From an uncultured Bacilli bacterium (GTDB lineage Bacteria; Bacillota_I; Bacilli_A; RF39; UBA660), in NCBI GenBank assembly GCA_934096035.1, contig CAKOKX010000001.1:496001-560000 (forward strand): a stretch of 64,000 nt of DNA, given 5' to 3'. Numbering within the stretch: position 1 is the stretch's first letter; each line of letters opens with the position of its first letter. Position numbers and translations under genes: made by a program. Shown here in pieces: positions 32,028-41,199 of the stretch. The notes under the pieces were generated by a model that saw only the letters and a program-made list of their open reading frames with translations, did not search any database and was not told the origin of the DNA.

Positions 32028-32762
32028 ATGACTGTGAAAGACATAAAAAAAGCATTAATCGAACAAAAAAGCATTGGCCTAAATGGCAATTTATATCATA
32101 AGACACAAGTGGATTTTGCATATAATACTAATCATATGGAAGGTTCAACCATAACTAGTGATGAAACAGAAAGTATTTATGATACAGGAACAATTTTAAC
32201 GAATAAAGATAAAGTGATAAATTTAAAAGATGCAACAGAAACCAAAAATCATTTTACTTTGTTTAAATATATGCTTGATACTTTAGATGAATCATTAACA
32301 GAAGATTTAATTAAAAAATTTCATTTTATTTTAAAAAGTGGAACCCTTAAAGATGATGAAGTTGGAATAATAAATATCGGTGAATATAAAAGTCTTAAGA
32401 ATTTTGTGGGAAATATTACAACATCTTCGCCTAAGAATGTCTCAACTGATATGAAAAAGCTACTAGATTGGTACAATAAAATAGATAATAAAACTATTGA
32501 AGATATTATAGAATTTCATGTGAGATTTGAGAGCATTCATCCTTTTCAAGATGGTAATGGAAGGGTAGGAAGAATAATAATCTTTAGGGAATGTCTAGTA
32601 AATGACATAATGCCATTTTATATTGAAGAAAGAAATAAACCTTTTTATATAAGGGGAATAAAAGAATATCAAACAAACAATGAAAAAGGTTATTTAATCG
32701 ATACGTGCTTAAATAGTCAAGATAATTATGAAAAGTTAGCCAAGTACTTTTTAGAAGATTAA
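32028..32762 (+). CDS. Fic-domain protein (canonical HPFxxGNGR)
   Basis: A 244-residue Fic protein with the complete active loop SIHPFQDGNGRVGR (His171) and an N-terminal inhibitory motif TNHMEG (T34-x3-E38-G39), i.e. a class II Fic regulated by its own helix. It should be able to AMPylate a target protein once inhibition is relieved; targets are unknown. Single gene with GAGGCAGG upstream. Two Fic genes bracket the ABC exporter but differ in the active loop. Confidence 0.92.
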   Translation: MTVKDIKKALIEQKSIGLNGNLYHKTQVDFAYNTNHMEGSTITSDETESIYDTGTILTNKDKVINLKDATETKNHFTLFKYMLDTLDESLTEDLIKKFHFILKSGTLKDDEVGIINIGEYKSLKNFVGNITTSSPKNVSTDMKKLLDWYNKIDNKTIEDIIEFHVRFESIHPFQDGNGRVGRIIIFRECLVNDIMPFYIEERNKPFYIRGIKEYQTNNEKGYLIDTCLNSQDNYEKLAKYFLED

Positions 32763-32831
32763 TTAAAGTTTAGGAATAATAACTTGACAATAGAAAATAT
32801 TATGATAATATATTTTCTATGGAGGTTTACA

Positions 32832-33422
32832 ATGAATGAATATTTAAGTCAAATTAGCGATAATTATGGAATAGTTAGTGATGAATTTGGTGAAATTAAA
32901 GTTGTTACAAAAAGTGAAACCAATTGCAAATTTCAAGATATTTTGTTAAAAGAAAATGAGTTAGAAAATTTAAATCAAGAATTGATAATTGCTAAAAGTG
33001 AATTAACTGAAAATAAAGCAAATACAATATTTGGTGAACTTGGTAATCTAGTAATTATTGGTGGTGGAATTTTTTTGAGTATAGAATTATTTCCTGTGGT
33101 TTCAACACAATCATTGATTTATATGTTAATAGGAACATACGCTATTATTAAGTCAATTAGTATTGCCCTGTATGGTACCAGAATTGGCAGATATAAGAAA
33201 AATAAGAAATTAAAATCAACTATAGAGTCTTTAGAGGAAAATAGTGTGCAAATAGAGGCTGAATTAAAAAATTTAAAAGAAAAAGCAAAATATAGAGTTG
33301 AATCAGATACAAAGGATTATTGCGCCCAATATGGCTCAACTAAAAATGCAAGTGAAGTTTTAAATGAAGATTTAGGCAAAGTGCAAGTGTTAAAATTAAC
33401 AAGAAAATACCCAATGAAATAA
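32832..33422 (+). CDS. Uncharacterised membrane protein with flanking coiled coils
   Basis: A 196-residue protein starting at the ATG 32832 with GGAGGTTT upstream. N-terminal charged helix, two hydrophobic segments at about residues 70-120 (LGNLVIIGGGIFLSIELF and LIYMLIGTYAIIKSISIALY), then a Glu/Lys-rich coiled coil (about 125-165). Both termini are probably in the cytosol. No family recognised. Confidence 0.65.
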   Translation: MNEYLSQISDNYGIVSDEFGEIKVVTKSETNCKFQDILLKENELENLNQELIIAKSELTENKANTIFGELGNLVIIGGGIFLSIELFPVVSTQSLIYMLIGTYAIIKSISIALYGTRIGRYKKNKKLKSTIESLEENSVQIEAELKNLKEKAKYRVESDTKDYCAQYGSTKNASEVLNEDLGKVQVLKLTRKYPMK

Positions 33423-33506
33423 AACATATCAAAAAAACTATATAATAATTTAAAAAGATTAATTTTTGATAACGAAAAATCTAAACTTTTTTCTTAAATT
33501 GTGGTT

Positions 33507-33534
33507 AAAATCAACTTTAAAGTTGATTTTTTTT
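33507..33534 (+). terminator. Rho-independent terminator
   Basis: AAAATCAACTTTAAAGTTGATTTT is a near-perfect palindrome followed by T, upstream of parE. Confidence 0.8.
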
Positions 33535-33574
33535 CATTTTTCTTGTTATAATGGTCTAGGAAGTGATAAGGAAT

Positions 33575-35482
33575 ATGGCAAATTATGATGAGTCATCGAT
33601 TAAAATTCTTGAAGGTCTAGAAGCAGTTCGAAAAAGACCAGGGATGTATATTGGATCAACTGATAAAAGAGGTATGCATCATTTAGTCTGGGAAATTGTA
33701 GATAATGCAATAGATGAAGTAATAAATGGATATGGTAATTATATTAAAGTAATCATAAATAAAGATAATAGCATAACAGTAGCGGACAATGGGCGTGGAG
33801 TTCCAATTGGAATGCATGCATCAGGAAAAAGTACGCCGGAAGTTATTTATACAATTTTACATGCTGGTGGAAAATTTAGTGAATCAGGTTATAAAGTTTC
33901 CGGAGGCCTTCATGGTGTTGGTGCTAGTGTAGTTAATGCCTTATCAAAAGAAATGCAAGTAGTTATTTATCGTGATGGTCTTATTTCTTCAATTGAATTT
34001 GAAAATGGAGGGCATGTTAAAACTCCACTTCATACTGTAGGTAAAAGTAATAAAACCGGAACAATTGTTAAATTTTTGCCGGATGATACAATATTTAAAA
34101 ATTGTAATTTTTCATATACAACAATTTGTGAAAGAATGCAAGAATCTGCCTTTTTACTAAGTGGACTAACTATCGAGGTTATCGATGAAGAAGACGGACA
34201 TCAAGCAAAGTTTCATTATGAAAATGGCTTAACGAGTTTTATTGAATACATGAATGAGGGTAAAAACACTTTACACAAAGTTATAAATTTTGGTAATACA
34301 AAAAGTAAAATTGAAGTTGATGTAGCAATGCAATATACAGATACATACAACGAAAACATTTTATCATTTGTAAATAATGTTAAAACTTCTGATGGAGGAA
34401 CTCATGAGGTAGGTTTTAAAACTGGTATTACGAAAGCATTTAATGATTATGCTAAAAACAATAATATCTTTAAAGCTAAAGATGGCACCCTTGATGGATC
34501 CGATGTTCGTGAAGGTCTATCAGCAGTTATAAGCTTAAAAATACCAGAAGAATTATTACAATTTGAAGGTCAAACTAAAGGAAAATTAGGTACGCCAGAA
34601 GCAAGAAGTGTAACAGAAAGTATTACTTATGAATCTTTAAAATTTTTCCTAGAAGAAAATAAAGAAGTAGCATCAACAATTTTAGAAAAAGCTATGAAAA
34701 GTAAAGTAGCACGTGAAGCTGCCAGAAAAGCCAGAGAAGATGCTAGAAATGGAAAAAATAAAAGTAAAATTGAAAAAAATTTATCAATGAAACTTGCACC
34801 AGCTCAAAGTAAGAATCCTAAAATAAATGAGTTATTTATCGTCGAAGGAGATTCTGCCGGTGGTTCTGCAAAAAGTGGAAGAGATAGAAAATTCCAAGCA
34901 ATATTACCATTAAAAGGTAAGGTTATAAATAGTGAAAAGGCATCATTAGATGATCTTATAAAAAATGAAGAAATAAATACATTAATTCATACAATCGGGG
35001 CAGGTATAGGCCAAGAATTTGATGCTTCAGAATCAAATTATGATAAAGTAATAATTATGACCGATGCCGATGTTGATGGAGCACATATTCAAATACTTTT
35101 ACTTACATTCTTTTATAGATACATGCGTGGTTTAATTGAAAATGGTAAACTTTATATTGCCATGCCACCATTATATAAACTTGATTATGGCAAAAAAAGA
35201 TTCTATGCTTATAGTGATGATGAATTAAATGAAATAAAACTAAATAATACAGGAAAATATAGTATCCAAAGATACAAAGGTTTAGGGGAAATGAATCCTG
35301 ACCAACTTTGGGAAACAACAATGGATCCCGAAACAAGAAGTTTAATTAGAGTAAGAATTACCGATGCAGCCCTAGCAGAAAAACGTGTTCAAGTTCTAAT
35401 GGGGGATAAGGTAGAACCTCGTAAGGAATGGATAAATGAAAATGTTGAGTTTACACTCGAAGATAGTTATAGGGCAGAGTAA
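33575..35482 (+). CDS. parE: DNA topoisomerase IV subunit B
   Basis: A 635-residue GHKL ATPase. Motifs: RPGMYIGSTDKRGMHHLVWE, DNGRGVPIGMH, GGLHGVGASVVNAL, TOPRIM EGDSAGGSAKSGRDRKFQAI and DADVDGAHI. The C-terminal GLGEMNPDQLWETTMDPETR with SLIRVRI and MGDKVEPRKEWI match ParE more than GyrB. It forms the decatenating topoisomerase IV with the ParC gene 10 bases downstream. Confidence 0.95.
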   Translation: MANYDESSIKILEGLEAVRKRPGMYIGSTDKRGMHHLVWEIVDNAIDEVINGYGNYIKVIINKDNSITVADNGRGVPIGMHASGKSTPEVIYTILHAGGKFSESGYKVSGGLHGVGASVVNALSKEMQVVIYRDGLISSIEFENGGHVKTPLHTVGKSNKTGTIVKFLPDDTIFKNCNFSYTTICERMQESAFLLSGLTIEVIDEEDGHQAKFHYENGLTSFIEYMNEGKNTLHKVINFGNTKSKIEVDVAMQYTDTYNENILSFVNNVKTSDGGTHEVGFKTGITKAFNDYAKNNNIFKAKDGTLDGSDVREGLSAVISLKIPEELLQFEGQTKGKLGTPEARSVTESITYESLKFFLEENKEVASTILEKAMKSKVAREAARKAREDARNGKNKSKIEKNLSMKLAPAQSKNPKINELFIVEGDSAGGSAKSGRDRKFQAILPLKGKVINSEKASLDDLIKNEEINTLIHTIGAGIGQEFDASESNYDKVIIMTDADVDGAHIQILLLTFFYRYMRGLIENGKLYIAMPPLYKLDYGKKRFYAYSDDELNEIKLNNTGKYSIQRYKGLGEMNPDQLWETTMDPETRSLIRVRITDAALAEKRVQVLMGDKVEPRKEWINENVEFTLEDSYRAE

Positions 35483-35492
35483 GGAGGTTTAA

Positions 35493-37988
35493 ATGAATAT
35501 AGTAAAAAAAATAGAAGATTATAGCTTAGAAGAAATAATGTCTTTGCGATTTGCAGCTTATGCCAAAGAAATTATTCAAGATAGAGCTATTCCAGATGTT
35601 AGAGATGGATTAAAACCTGTGCAAAGAAGAATTTTATATGCTATGTATAAAGCTGGAAATACTGCGGAAAAAGGCTATATAAAATGTGCTGCCACTGTTG
35701 GTGATGTGCTAGGTAAATTCCATCCTCATGGGGATTCATCAGTTTATGATGCAATGGTTAGAATGAGCCAATGGTGGAAACAAAATCATATTCTCGTAGA
35801 TATCCATGGGAATAATGGTTCAATGGATGGTGATGGACCTGCAGCATACCGTTATACTGAAGCAAGGTTAGCTAAAATAAGTGGTGAACTTTTGAAAGAT
35901 TTAGATAAATCAACAGTTTCATGGGCTCCAAACTTTGACGATAGATTTCTAGAACCAACTGTATTACCTGCCAAATTTCCTAATTTACTTGTAAATGGAA
36001 CGAGTGGAATTTCAGCTGGATACGCAACCAATATTCCCCCCCATAATCTCGGAGAAATAATTGATGCCACAATCAAAAGAATTGATTCACCAAATTGCTA
36101 TTTAGATACAATTTTAGAAATAGTAAAAGGACCAGATTTTCCAACCGGTGGTATAGCGTTCGGTAAAGAGGGAATAATTGATGCATTTAAAACAGGGCGA
36201 GGCAGAGTAATTGTTCAAGCTAAATATGAATTTGTTAAAGAAAAAGGTAAGGAACAAATAATTATTACGGAAATACCTTTTGAAGTTAATAAACAAGCTT
36301 GTGTTGCTAAAATCGAAGGACTTAGAATAGATAAAAAAGTTGAAGGAATATCTGAGGTCCGTGATGAAACAGACAGAACAGGTATAAGAATTGCTATAGA
36401 TTTAAAAGCTAATGCCAACAAAGATATAATAATGAAATATTTACTTAAAAATACTGATTTACAAATATCTTATAACTACAACTGCGTAGCAATTGTAAAT
36501 AGAACACCAAAAACTTTAGGTATTTTAGAAATATTAGATGCTTACATAGCCCACAAACGCGAAGTTATAACCAAAAGAACTGAATTTGATCTAGCGTATT
36601 ATACAAAAAATTATAATATTGCAACAGGTCTTATAAAGGCAATCTCAATCCTTGATGAAGTAATAGCATTAATCCGTGCCAGTAAAAATAAAAGTGATGC
36701 CAAAGTTAATTTAGTTAATAAATATAAGTTCACTGAAGAACAAGCTGAAGCAATTGTAACATTACAACTTTATAGATTAACAAATACGGATATCGTAGTT
36801 CTAGAAGAAGAATGTGAAAAACTAAAAAATTTAATCGAGGAATGCAATAAAATATTAAATAATGAAACAGAACTAAAAAATGTTATGAAATCAGAACTAA
36901 GAGAAATTAAGAAAAATTATGCTGTTCCTCGTAAAACTGAGATCAGAGATGAAGTAGTTGATATAAAAGTAGATGCTAAAGAAATGATACCAGATGAAAA
37001 AGTTGTTGTAGTAGTAACAAATGATGGCTATGTAAAAAGAGTAAGTCAAAAGAGTTTCAAAACATCAGAAGAAGAAACAACTCTAAAACCTGGAGACTTT
37101 GTAACAGGTAGATTCCTTGCATCAACAAAAGATTCATTATTGTTATTTACTAATCTAGGAAATTATTTATATGTTCCAATTCATATAATTCCTGAAACAA
37201 AATGGAAAGATTTAGGAAAACATATAAGTAATACCATTATGATTAAAGAACAAGAAAAAATAATTGCTAGTCTAGTATTAAAAGATAAAAACAAAAATGT
37301 AACTTTATTTACTAAGAATGGTTTGACAAAACAAGTTCCATTAAAGGATTTTGAAGTAACAAGATATTCAAAACCAATGACAGCAATTAAATTAAAAGAT
37401 AATGATGAATTAATCAATGCTGATATTTCTAAAGAAGAAGTATTATTTGTAACAAATAATGGTTTAGCTCTAAGATTTGATACAAACGAAATTCCTGTCG
37501 TAGGTTCTAAAGCAAGCGGGGTAAAAGGTATAAATTTAAAAGAGGACTATTGCATTTATGCCAGTCCAATTAATAAAGAAGAATACTTAAATATTTATAC
37601 AAATTATAAAACTATTAAAAGATTAAAATTATCAGATATAATACCAATATCTCGAGCTAAAAAAGGTAATATGTTATTTAAGAAAGCTAAAACAAAAGAT
37701 TATAAAATCTTGTTTGCTTACCTTACTGAAACAAAAGATATTAACCTTTATAAAATAGATACAGATATTCATGAACTTAAAAATAGTGATATTCCAATCA
37801 TGGATATTGCATCAACTGGTAGTCAAGTTAAATTTAATTATGATTTATTTGCATTAAAAAAGGAATTAATTGATTTAACTAAAACATCTTCCGAAGATTC
37901 AAAAGAAGATGTGGTTGAAGAAATAAAGCCCACTAAAAAAGAAGAACAATTATCGTTTGATTCTTTTATAGATGAATTTAAAATATAA
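35493..37988 (+). CDS. parC: DNA topoisomerase IV subunit A
   Basis: An 831-residue breakage-rejoining subunit. Active-site Tyr lies in AAYRYTEARL; the quinolone-region HPHGDSSVYDAMVRMSQ and the QRRILYAMYKAGNT start are ParC-like. The C-terminal beta-pinwheel repeats are present, with no GyrA-box evident. SD AAGGAGG. It ends at a strong hairpin. Confidence 0.95.
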   Translation: MNIVKKIEDYSLEEIMSLRFAAYAKEIIQDRAIPDVRDGLKPVQRRILYAMYKAGNTAEKGYIKCAATVGDVLGKFHPHGDSSVYDAMVRMSQWWKQNHILVDIHGNNGSMDGDGPAAYRYTEARLAKISGELLKDLDKSTVSWAPNFDDRFLEPTVLPAKFPNLLVNGTSGISAGYATNIPPHNLGEIIDATIKRIDSPNCYLDTILEIVKGPDFPTGGIAFGKEGIIDAFKTGRGRVIVQAKYEFVKEKGKEQIIITEIPFEVNKQACVAKIEGLRIDKKVEGISEVRDETDRTGIRIAIDLKANANKDIIMKYLLKNTDLQISYNYNCVAIVNRTPKTLGILEILDAYIAHKREVITKRTEFDLAYYTKNYNIATGLIKAISILDEVIALIRASKNKSDAKVNLVNKYKFTEEQAEAIVTLQLYRLTNTDIVVLEEECEKLKNLIEECNKILNNETELKNVMKSELREIKKNYAVPRKTEIRDEVVDIKVDAKEMIPDEKVVVVVTNDGYVKRVSQKSFKTSEEETTLKPGDFVTGRFLASTKDSLLLFTNLGNYLYVPIHIIPETKWKDLGKHISNTIMIKEQEKIIASLVLKDKNKNVTLFTKNGLTKQVPLKDFEVTRYSKPMTAIKLKDNDELINADISKEEVLFVTNNGLALRFDTNEIPVVGSKASGVKGINLKEDYCIYASPINKEEYLNIYTNYKTIKRLKLSDIIPISRAKKGNMLFKKAKTKDYKILFAYLTETKDINLYKIDTDIHELKNSDIPIMDIASTGSQVKFNYDLFALKKELIDLTKTSSEDSKEDVVEEIKPTKKEEQLSFDSFIDEFKI

Positions 37989-37989
37989 T

Positions 37990-38030
37990 AACAAACTCTC
38001 AGATCTTTAGTGATTTGAGAGTTTGTTTTT
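37990..38030 (+). terminator. Terminator of parE-parC
   Basis: AACAAACTCTCAGATC-TTTAGT-GATTTGAGAGTTTGTT with T tail, a 16-base-pair stem. Confidence 0.9.
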
Positions 38031-38102
38031 GGAGAATTCAAAAAATAATTAAAGGTTTGAAATAAAAAGATTTCTAAATAGTTCATTTATCTTATAATAA
38101 AA

Positions 38103-38110
38103 CATAAAAT
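38103..38110 (+). promoter_or_regulatory. Candidate sigma-E/K-like -10 element (CATAAAAT)
   Basis: CATANNNT match 24 bases before the YlbD-like start. Confidence 0.4.
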
Positions 38111-38126
38111 TATACTGGTGATTATT

Positions 38127-38489
38127 ATGAAACAAGAAGAGTTTAAAAATTTTGTAAGAACAAAACCAGAACTTATAAAATATGTTCAAAACGGTAAGAT
38201 GACTTGGCAAAAATTTTATGAATTATATGATTTATATGGAACAGATGAATCAGTTTGGAACAAATATATTCTAGAAGACAGAAGTGGGGTAGAAGATAGC
38301 ATTTCTAAAATAACAAATATGGTTAAAAATGTTAATGTGGACTCTATTAAAAGTCATATCAACACTGCACAAAAAGCTATTGACTTTGTCTCGGATTTAA
38401 CCAAGAAAAATCCTACTCCTAATATCACAGAGAATTTAGCTAAAGGACCTGTTTCTCCACGTCCTTTAAATAAGTTTTTCGAGGATTAA
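38127..38489 (+). CDS. ylbD: YlbD-family spore coat-associated protein
   Basis: A 120-residue protein with the YlbD pattern: EEFKNFVRTKPELIKYVQNG, KMTWQKFYELYDLYGTDESVW, then a central helix and a Pro-rich tail. In Bacillus YlbD is a coat protein adjacent to ylbE, as here. ATG 38127 with GGTGATT; the GTG at 38118 is inside the ribosome site. Confidence 0.82.
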   Translation: MKQEEFKNFVRTKPELIKYVQNGKMTWQKFYELYDLYGTDESVWNKYILEDRSGVEDSISKITNMVKNVNVDSIKSHINTAQKAIDFVSDLTKKNPTPNITENLAKGPVSPRPLNKFFED

Positions 38490-38490
38490 A

Positions 38491-38712
38491 ATGAAATTAC
38501 AAACTCAAATGTTGTTTAGACAAAATCCAAAAGAATATGAACTTCTGAAACAAAATTCTTATTATTTTAAATATCTAAATCGTGGTACATTAGATTTTAA
38601 AATGTTTACAACAAACATGAAAGAGAAATATAAAGAAAGAACTACAGATAAATTAGAAAGTATCGTAGACAACATAGATTTAATAAGTTCAGTTTTAAAT
38701 GTATTAAAATAA
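38491..38712 (+). CDS. ylbE: YlbE-like protein
   Basis: A 73-residue protein with NPKEYELLKQNSYYFKYLNR, matching the YlbE-like core (short helix, YxxLxR). It starts two bases after ylbD; the conserved pair supports the assignment. Function unknown; sporulation-related by association. Confidence 0.75.
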   Translation: MKLQTQMLFRQNPKEYELLKQNSYYFKYLNRGTLDFKMFTTNMKEKYKERTTDKLESIVDNIDLISSVLNVLK

Positions 38713-38775
38713 ACAAAACTATACATAATTAAAGTATAAATTGCATTTTATAAAAGAATTTTTTTTGTTAAATTA

Positions 38776-38804
38776 TTGACTAAAAAAATTATTTATAGTA
38801 TTAT
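38776..38804 (+). promoter_or_regulatory. Promoter of the pilin-like gene
   Basis: TTGACT (38776-38781), 17-base spacer, TATTAT (38799-38804), close to sigma-A consensus. Confidence 0.75.
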
Positions 38805-38831
38805 TTAAAAGTAGAGAGGAGTCTATAAAGA

Positions 38832-39323
38832 ATGAAAAAAAATGCAAGCGGTTTTACTTTAATCGAATTACTAGCAGTTATCGTAGTATTAGCTATTGTA
38901 ATCTTAATGGCATCTATGGCAATTATTCCAAGAATGAATGAAGCAAGAAAACAAGTATTTGCTATGGAGGCAAATGAAGCAATCAATGCTGCATCATCTT
39001 ACTTTATGAATGGAGAAGTAACTGGAACTGGAGCATCATTCCCAGTATCAGATGGTGGATGTAAGGATGTTACAATAGAAACGTTAATAAGCAATGGTGA
39101 CTTTAAAGGGAAAAAAGAATACACAGGTAGAATAACTGTTACAAAAGTAGGAAATGGTTATGTATATGCTATATCAATGACTAATGGAAAATTAGCTGTT
39201 GAAAACGCCGGATTTACTGAAGAAAACAAGGTAAAAAAATCAGTAGACATCGTTGCAGATAACGTGCATGATAAAGGAGAAACTTTAGCCTTACCATCTT
39301 GTCCAACAACTACTGCTCCATAA
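38832..39323 (+). CDS. Type IV pilin-like protein
   Basis: A 163-residue protein with a prepilin signal (KKNASG cut before FTLIELLAVIVVLAIVIL) and a long N-terminal helix. The C-terminal domain has two Cys (SDGGCKDV and ALPSCPTT) that could form the major-pilin disulfide loop. It has a clear promoter and a terminator, so it is a separately controlled pilin, away from any assembly genes in this window. Confidence 0.85.
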   Translation: MKKNASGFTLIELLAVIVVLAIVILMASMAIIPRMNEARKQVFAMEANEAINAASSYFMNGEVTGTGASFPVSDGGCKDVTIETLISNGDFKGKKEYTGRITVTKVGNGYVYAISMTNGKLAVENAGFTEENKVKKSVDIVADNVHDKGETLALPSCPTTTAP

Positions 39324-39346
39324 AAACTTCCAATCGGAAGTTTTTT
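39323..39346 (+). terminator. Rho-independent terminator
   Basis: AAAACTTCC-AATC-GGAAGTTTT with a T run. Confidence 0.88.
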
Positions 39347-39393
39347 CTTTTATATAAATAGATAAAGTGATATAATTAAATTGGTGATAAGAT

Positions 39394-40035
39394 TTGAAGT
39401 TTTTTTTGAGGTTTGGAAATATGCTAGTTTTATTTTTAATATTACTTCTTGCTGTAATAGCGTTTTTTAAAACAGATGTAAAAGATAAGTTTATAAAATC
39501 TAAATATGAAGATGTAATAAAAAGTGATATAGATTATGATTCTGATGGAATAGATGATTATACAGATATATTAAATGGTGCTAAAGATTTTATAAGTAAA
39601 AAACCAAAATATAAAAGTAAATATTATGATGGAGGCTATCCCACAGATGAATATAGAGTATGTACAGATATAATCTGGTATGCATTAAAGAATGCTGGCT
39701 ATGATTTTAAGACACTAATTGATGAAGATATTAAGAATAATAAAGAAGAATATGATGAAGATGTCGGAGATACAAATATAGATTTTCGAAGAGTTAGAAA
39801 TATAAAAGTTTATTTAGACAGAAATGCTTTAAAATTACCAAATGATTCTGATTTTAATCCTGGAGATATTGTAGTATATAAAAATCATATTGCCATAGTT
39901 AGTGATAAAGTAAATAGTAAGAATGAAAATTATATATTACATCAACATATGTATCAAGCATATGAGTATGATGGATTATTTAAAAGTGAAATTCTAGGAC
40001 ATTATAGATGGAGGTTAAATGATGGAAAAGAATAG
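39394..40035 (+). CDS. Membrane-anchored DUF1287 protein
   Basis: A 213-residue protein: N-terminal membrane helix (residues 8-24) and an extracellular DUF1287 domain (YRVCTDIIWYALKNAGYDF, DTNIDFRRVRNIKVYL, FNPGDIVVYKNHIAIVSD), an NlpC/CHAP-like papain-fold with Cys and His. An acidic DSDGIDDYTD stretch near residue 50 resembles a calcium-binding loop. It may act on peptidoglycan. Start is TTG 39394 after GGTGAT. The next gene overlaps its end by 14 bases. Confidence 0.82.
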   Translation: MKFFLRFGNMLVLFLILLLAVIAFFKTDVKDKFIKSKYEDVIKSDIDYDSDGIDDYTDILNGAKDFISKKPKYKSKYYDGGYPTDEYRVCTDIIWYALKNAGYDFKTLIDEDIKNNKEEYDEDVGDTNIDFRRVRNIKVYLDRNALKLPNDSDFNPGDIVVYKNHIAIVSDKVNSKNENYILHQHMYQAYEYDGLFKSEILGHYRWRLNDGKE

Positions 40036-40528
40036 TAGAAAAGAAAAATTAGTAAAACAATTATTAAATAAAGATTTTGATGTAACAGATGAAGATGAAT
40101 TAATTGAAATGTTACTAGATAATCCCACGGCGATAGATTCTGATAAAGAAGAAGACGAAAGAAGAACCATGGGGGATAAATTAGCAGATAAAGTAACTGA
40201 AATTGCAGGCTCATGGGGTTTTATTGTAGGCTTTTGTATTTTCCTTATTGTATGGATGATTATAAATAGTATTATGATTGCTAAATTTGATGAATATCCA
40301 TTTATTTTACTTAATTTAATTTTATCATGTATTGCGGCATTACAAGCCCCAGTTATTATGATGAGTCAAAATAGAGCAGCTAAAAAAGATAGTTTAAGAA
40401 GTTTAAATGATTATAAAACGGATTTAAAAAGTGAACTAATCTTAGAAGTGTTACATGAACAAATGAGAGATTTACAAGCAAATCAAAAGAAAATATTAAA
40501 GCTTCTTGAAGAAAATGATGTAAAATAG
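40022..40528 (+). CDS. DUF1003 membrane protein
   Basis: A 168-residue protein of the DUF1003 family: acidic N-terminal helix, GDKLADKVTEIAGSWGFI, two membrane segments (about residues 65-85 and 95-115), the family motif ILSCIAALQAPVIMMSQNR, and a cytosolic coiled coil. Function is not established. The ATG at 40022 is 6 bases after GGAGGT. Confidence 0.86.
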   Translation: MEKNSRKEKLVKQLLNKDFDVTDEDELIEMLLDNPTAIDSDKEEDERRTMGDKLADKVTEIAGSWGFIVGFCIFLIVWMIINSIMIAKFDEYPFILLNLILSCIAALQAPVIMMSQNRAAKKDSLRSLNDYKTDLKSELILEVLHEQMRDLQANQKKILKLLEENDVK

Positions 40529-40584
40529 CCAAATTTATGAAACATTTTATTATTGTTATGATATAATGTTAAAAGTGATGTAAA

Positions 40585-41067
40585 ATGAAAATAAAAAAAC
40601 AAGTTGAGTTTAATAATATAATAAATGATATATTAAAAAATGATGAAGTTATATCCTTAAGATATGAATATCATCATGGGATATCAAGACTAGATCATTC
40701 TTTAAGTGTTGCCAAACTAACATATAATATATGTAAATTATTTAAAATAGATACAATTAAAGATACTACGAGGGCAGCTCTTTTACATGATTTTTTTCAT
40801 AGCTTTGAAGATTCGAGTTTTAAAGGTCATCCAACTACAGCTTTAAAAAATGCCAAGAGAGTATTTGATGTAAATAAAATGCAAGAAGATATAATATATA
40901 ACCATATGTTTCCAGCAACATTAAGGTTTCCTAAGTATAAAGAAACATGGTTAGTGTCTTTTTCAGATAAATTAATAGCAATTAAAGAGTGCACCAAGTA
41001 TAAAATACCAATGAAAATTGGTGCAACATTCCTATTTTTATTTGAATTTATGATTATTCAAAGATAA
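40585..41067 (+). CDS. HD-domain phosphohydrolase
   Basis: A 160-residue protein with a small HD fold: RLDHSLSVAKL, the metal-binding LLHDFFHSFE (His-Asp), and HPTTALKNA/DIIYNHMFPAT downstream. Members hydrolyse nucleotide phosphates or similar. SD AAGTGAT. Single gene. Confidence 0.8.
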   Translation: MKIKKQVEFNNIINDILKNDEVISLRYEYHHGISRLDHSLSVAKLTYNICKLFKIDTIKDTTRAALLHDFFHSFEDSSFKGHPTTALKNAKRVFDVNKMQEDIIYNHMFPATLRFPKYKETWLVSFSDKLIAIKECTKYKIPMKIGATFLFLFEFMIIQR

Positions 41068-41099
41068 TAGATTAACATCTTTTTTTTGTTGTCAAAATA

Positions 41100-41128
41100 T
41101 TGCATTGTTCGACAAAATATGATATTAT
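41100..41128 (+). promoter_or_regulatory. Promoter of the SipW/TasA-like cluster
   Basis: TTGCAT (41100-41105), 17-base spacer, TATTAT (41123-41128). It leaves about 65 bases of leader with TAGGG/CCCTA arms. Confidence 0.55.
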
Positions 41129-41199
41129 CTCATCATAGGGTAGAGAAAAGACAAACAAAACAATCCCTAAATAAAATAAACAAGAGAGGAGGAAGTATT

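Noticed and set aside
41086..41199. Longer N-terminus for the TasA-like protein starting at 41086
   Set aside because: It would precede the promoter -10 at 41123-41128 and lack a ribosome site; the signal sequence starts right after GGAGGAAG at 41200.
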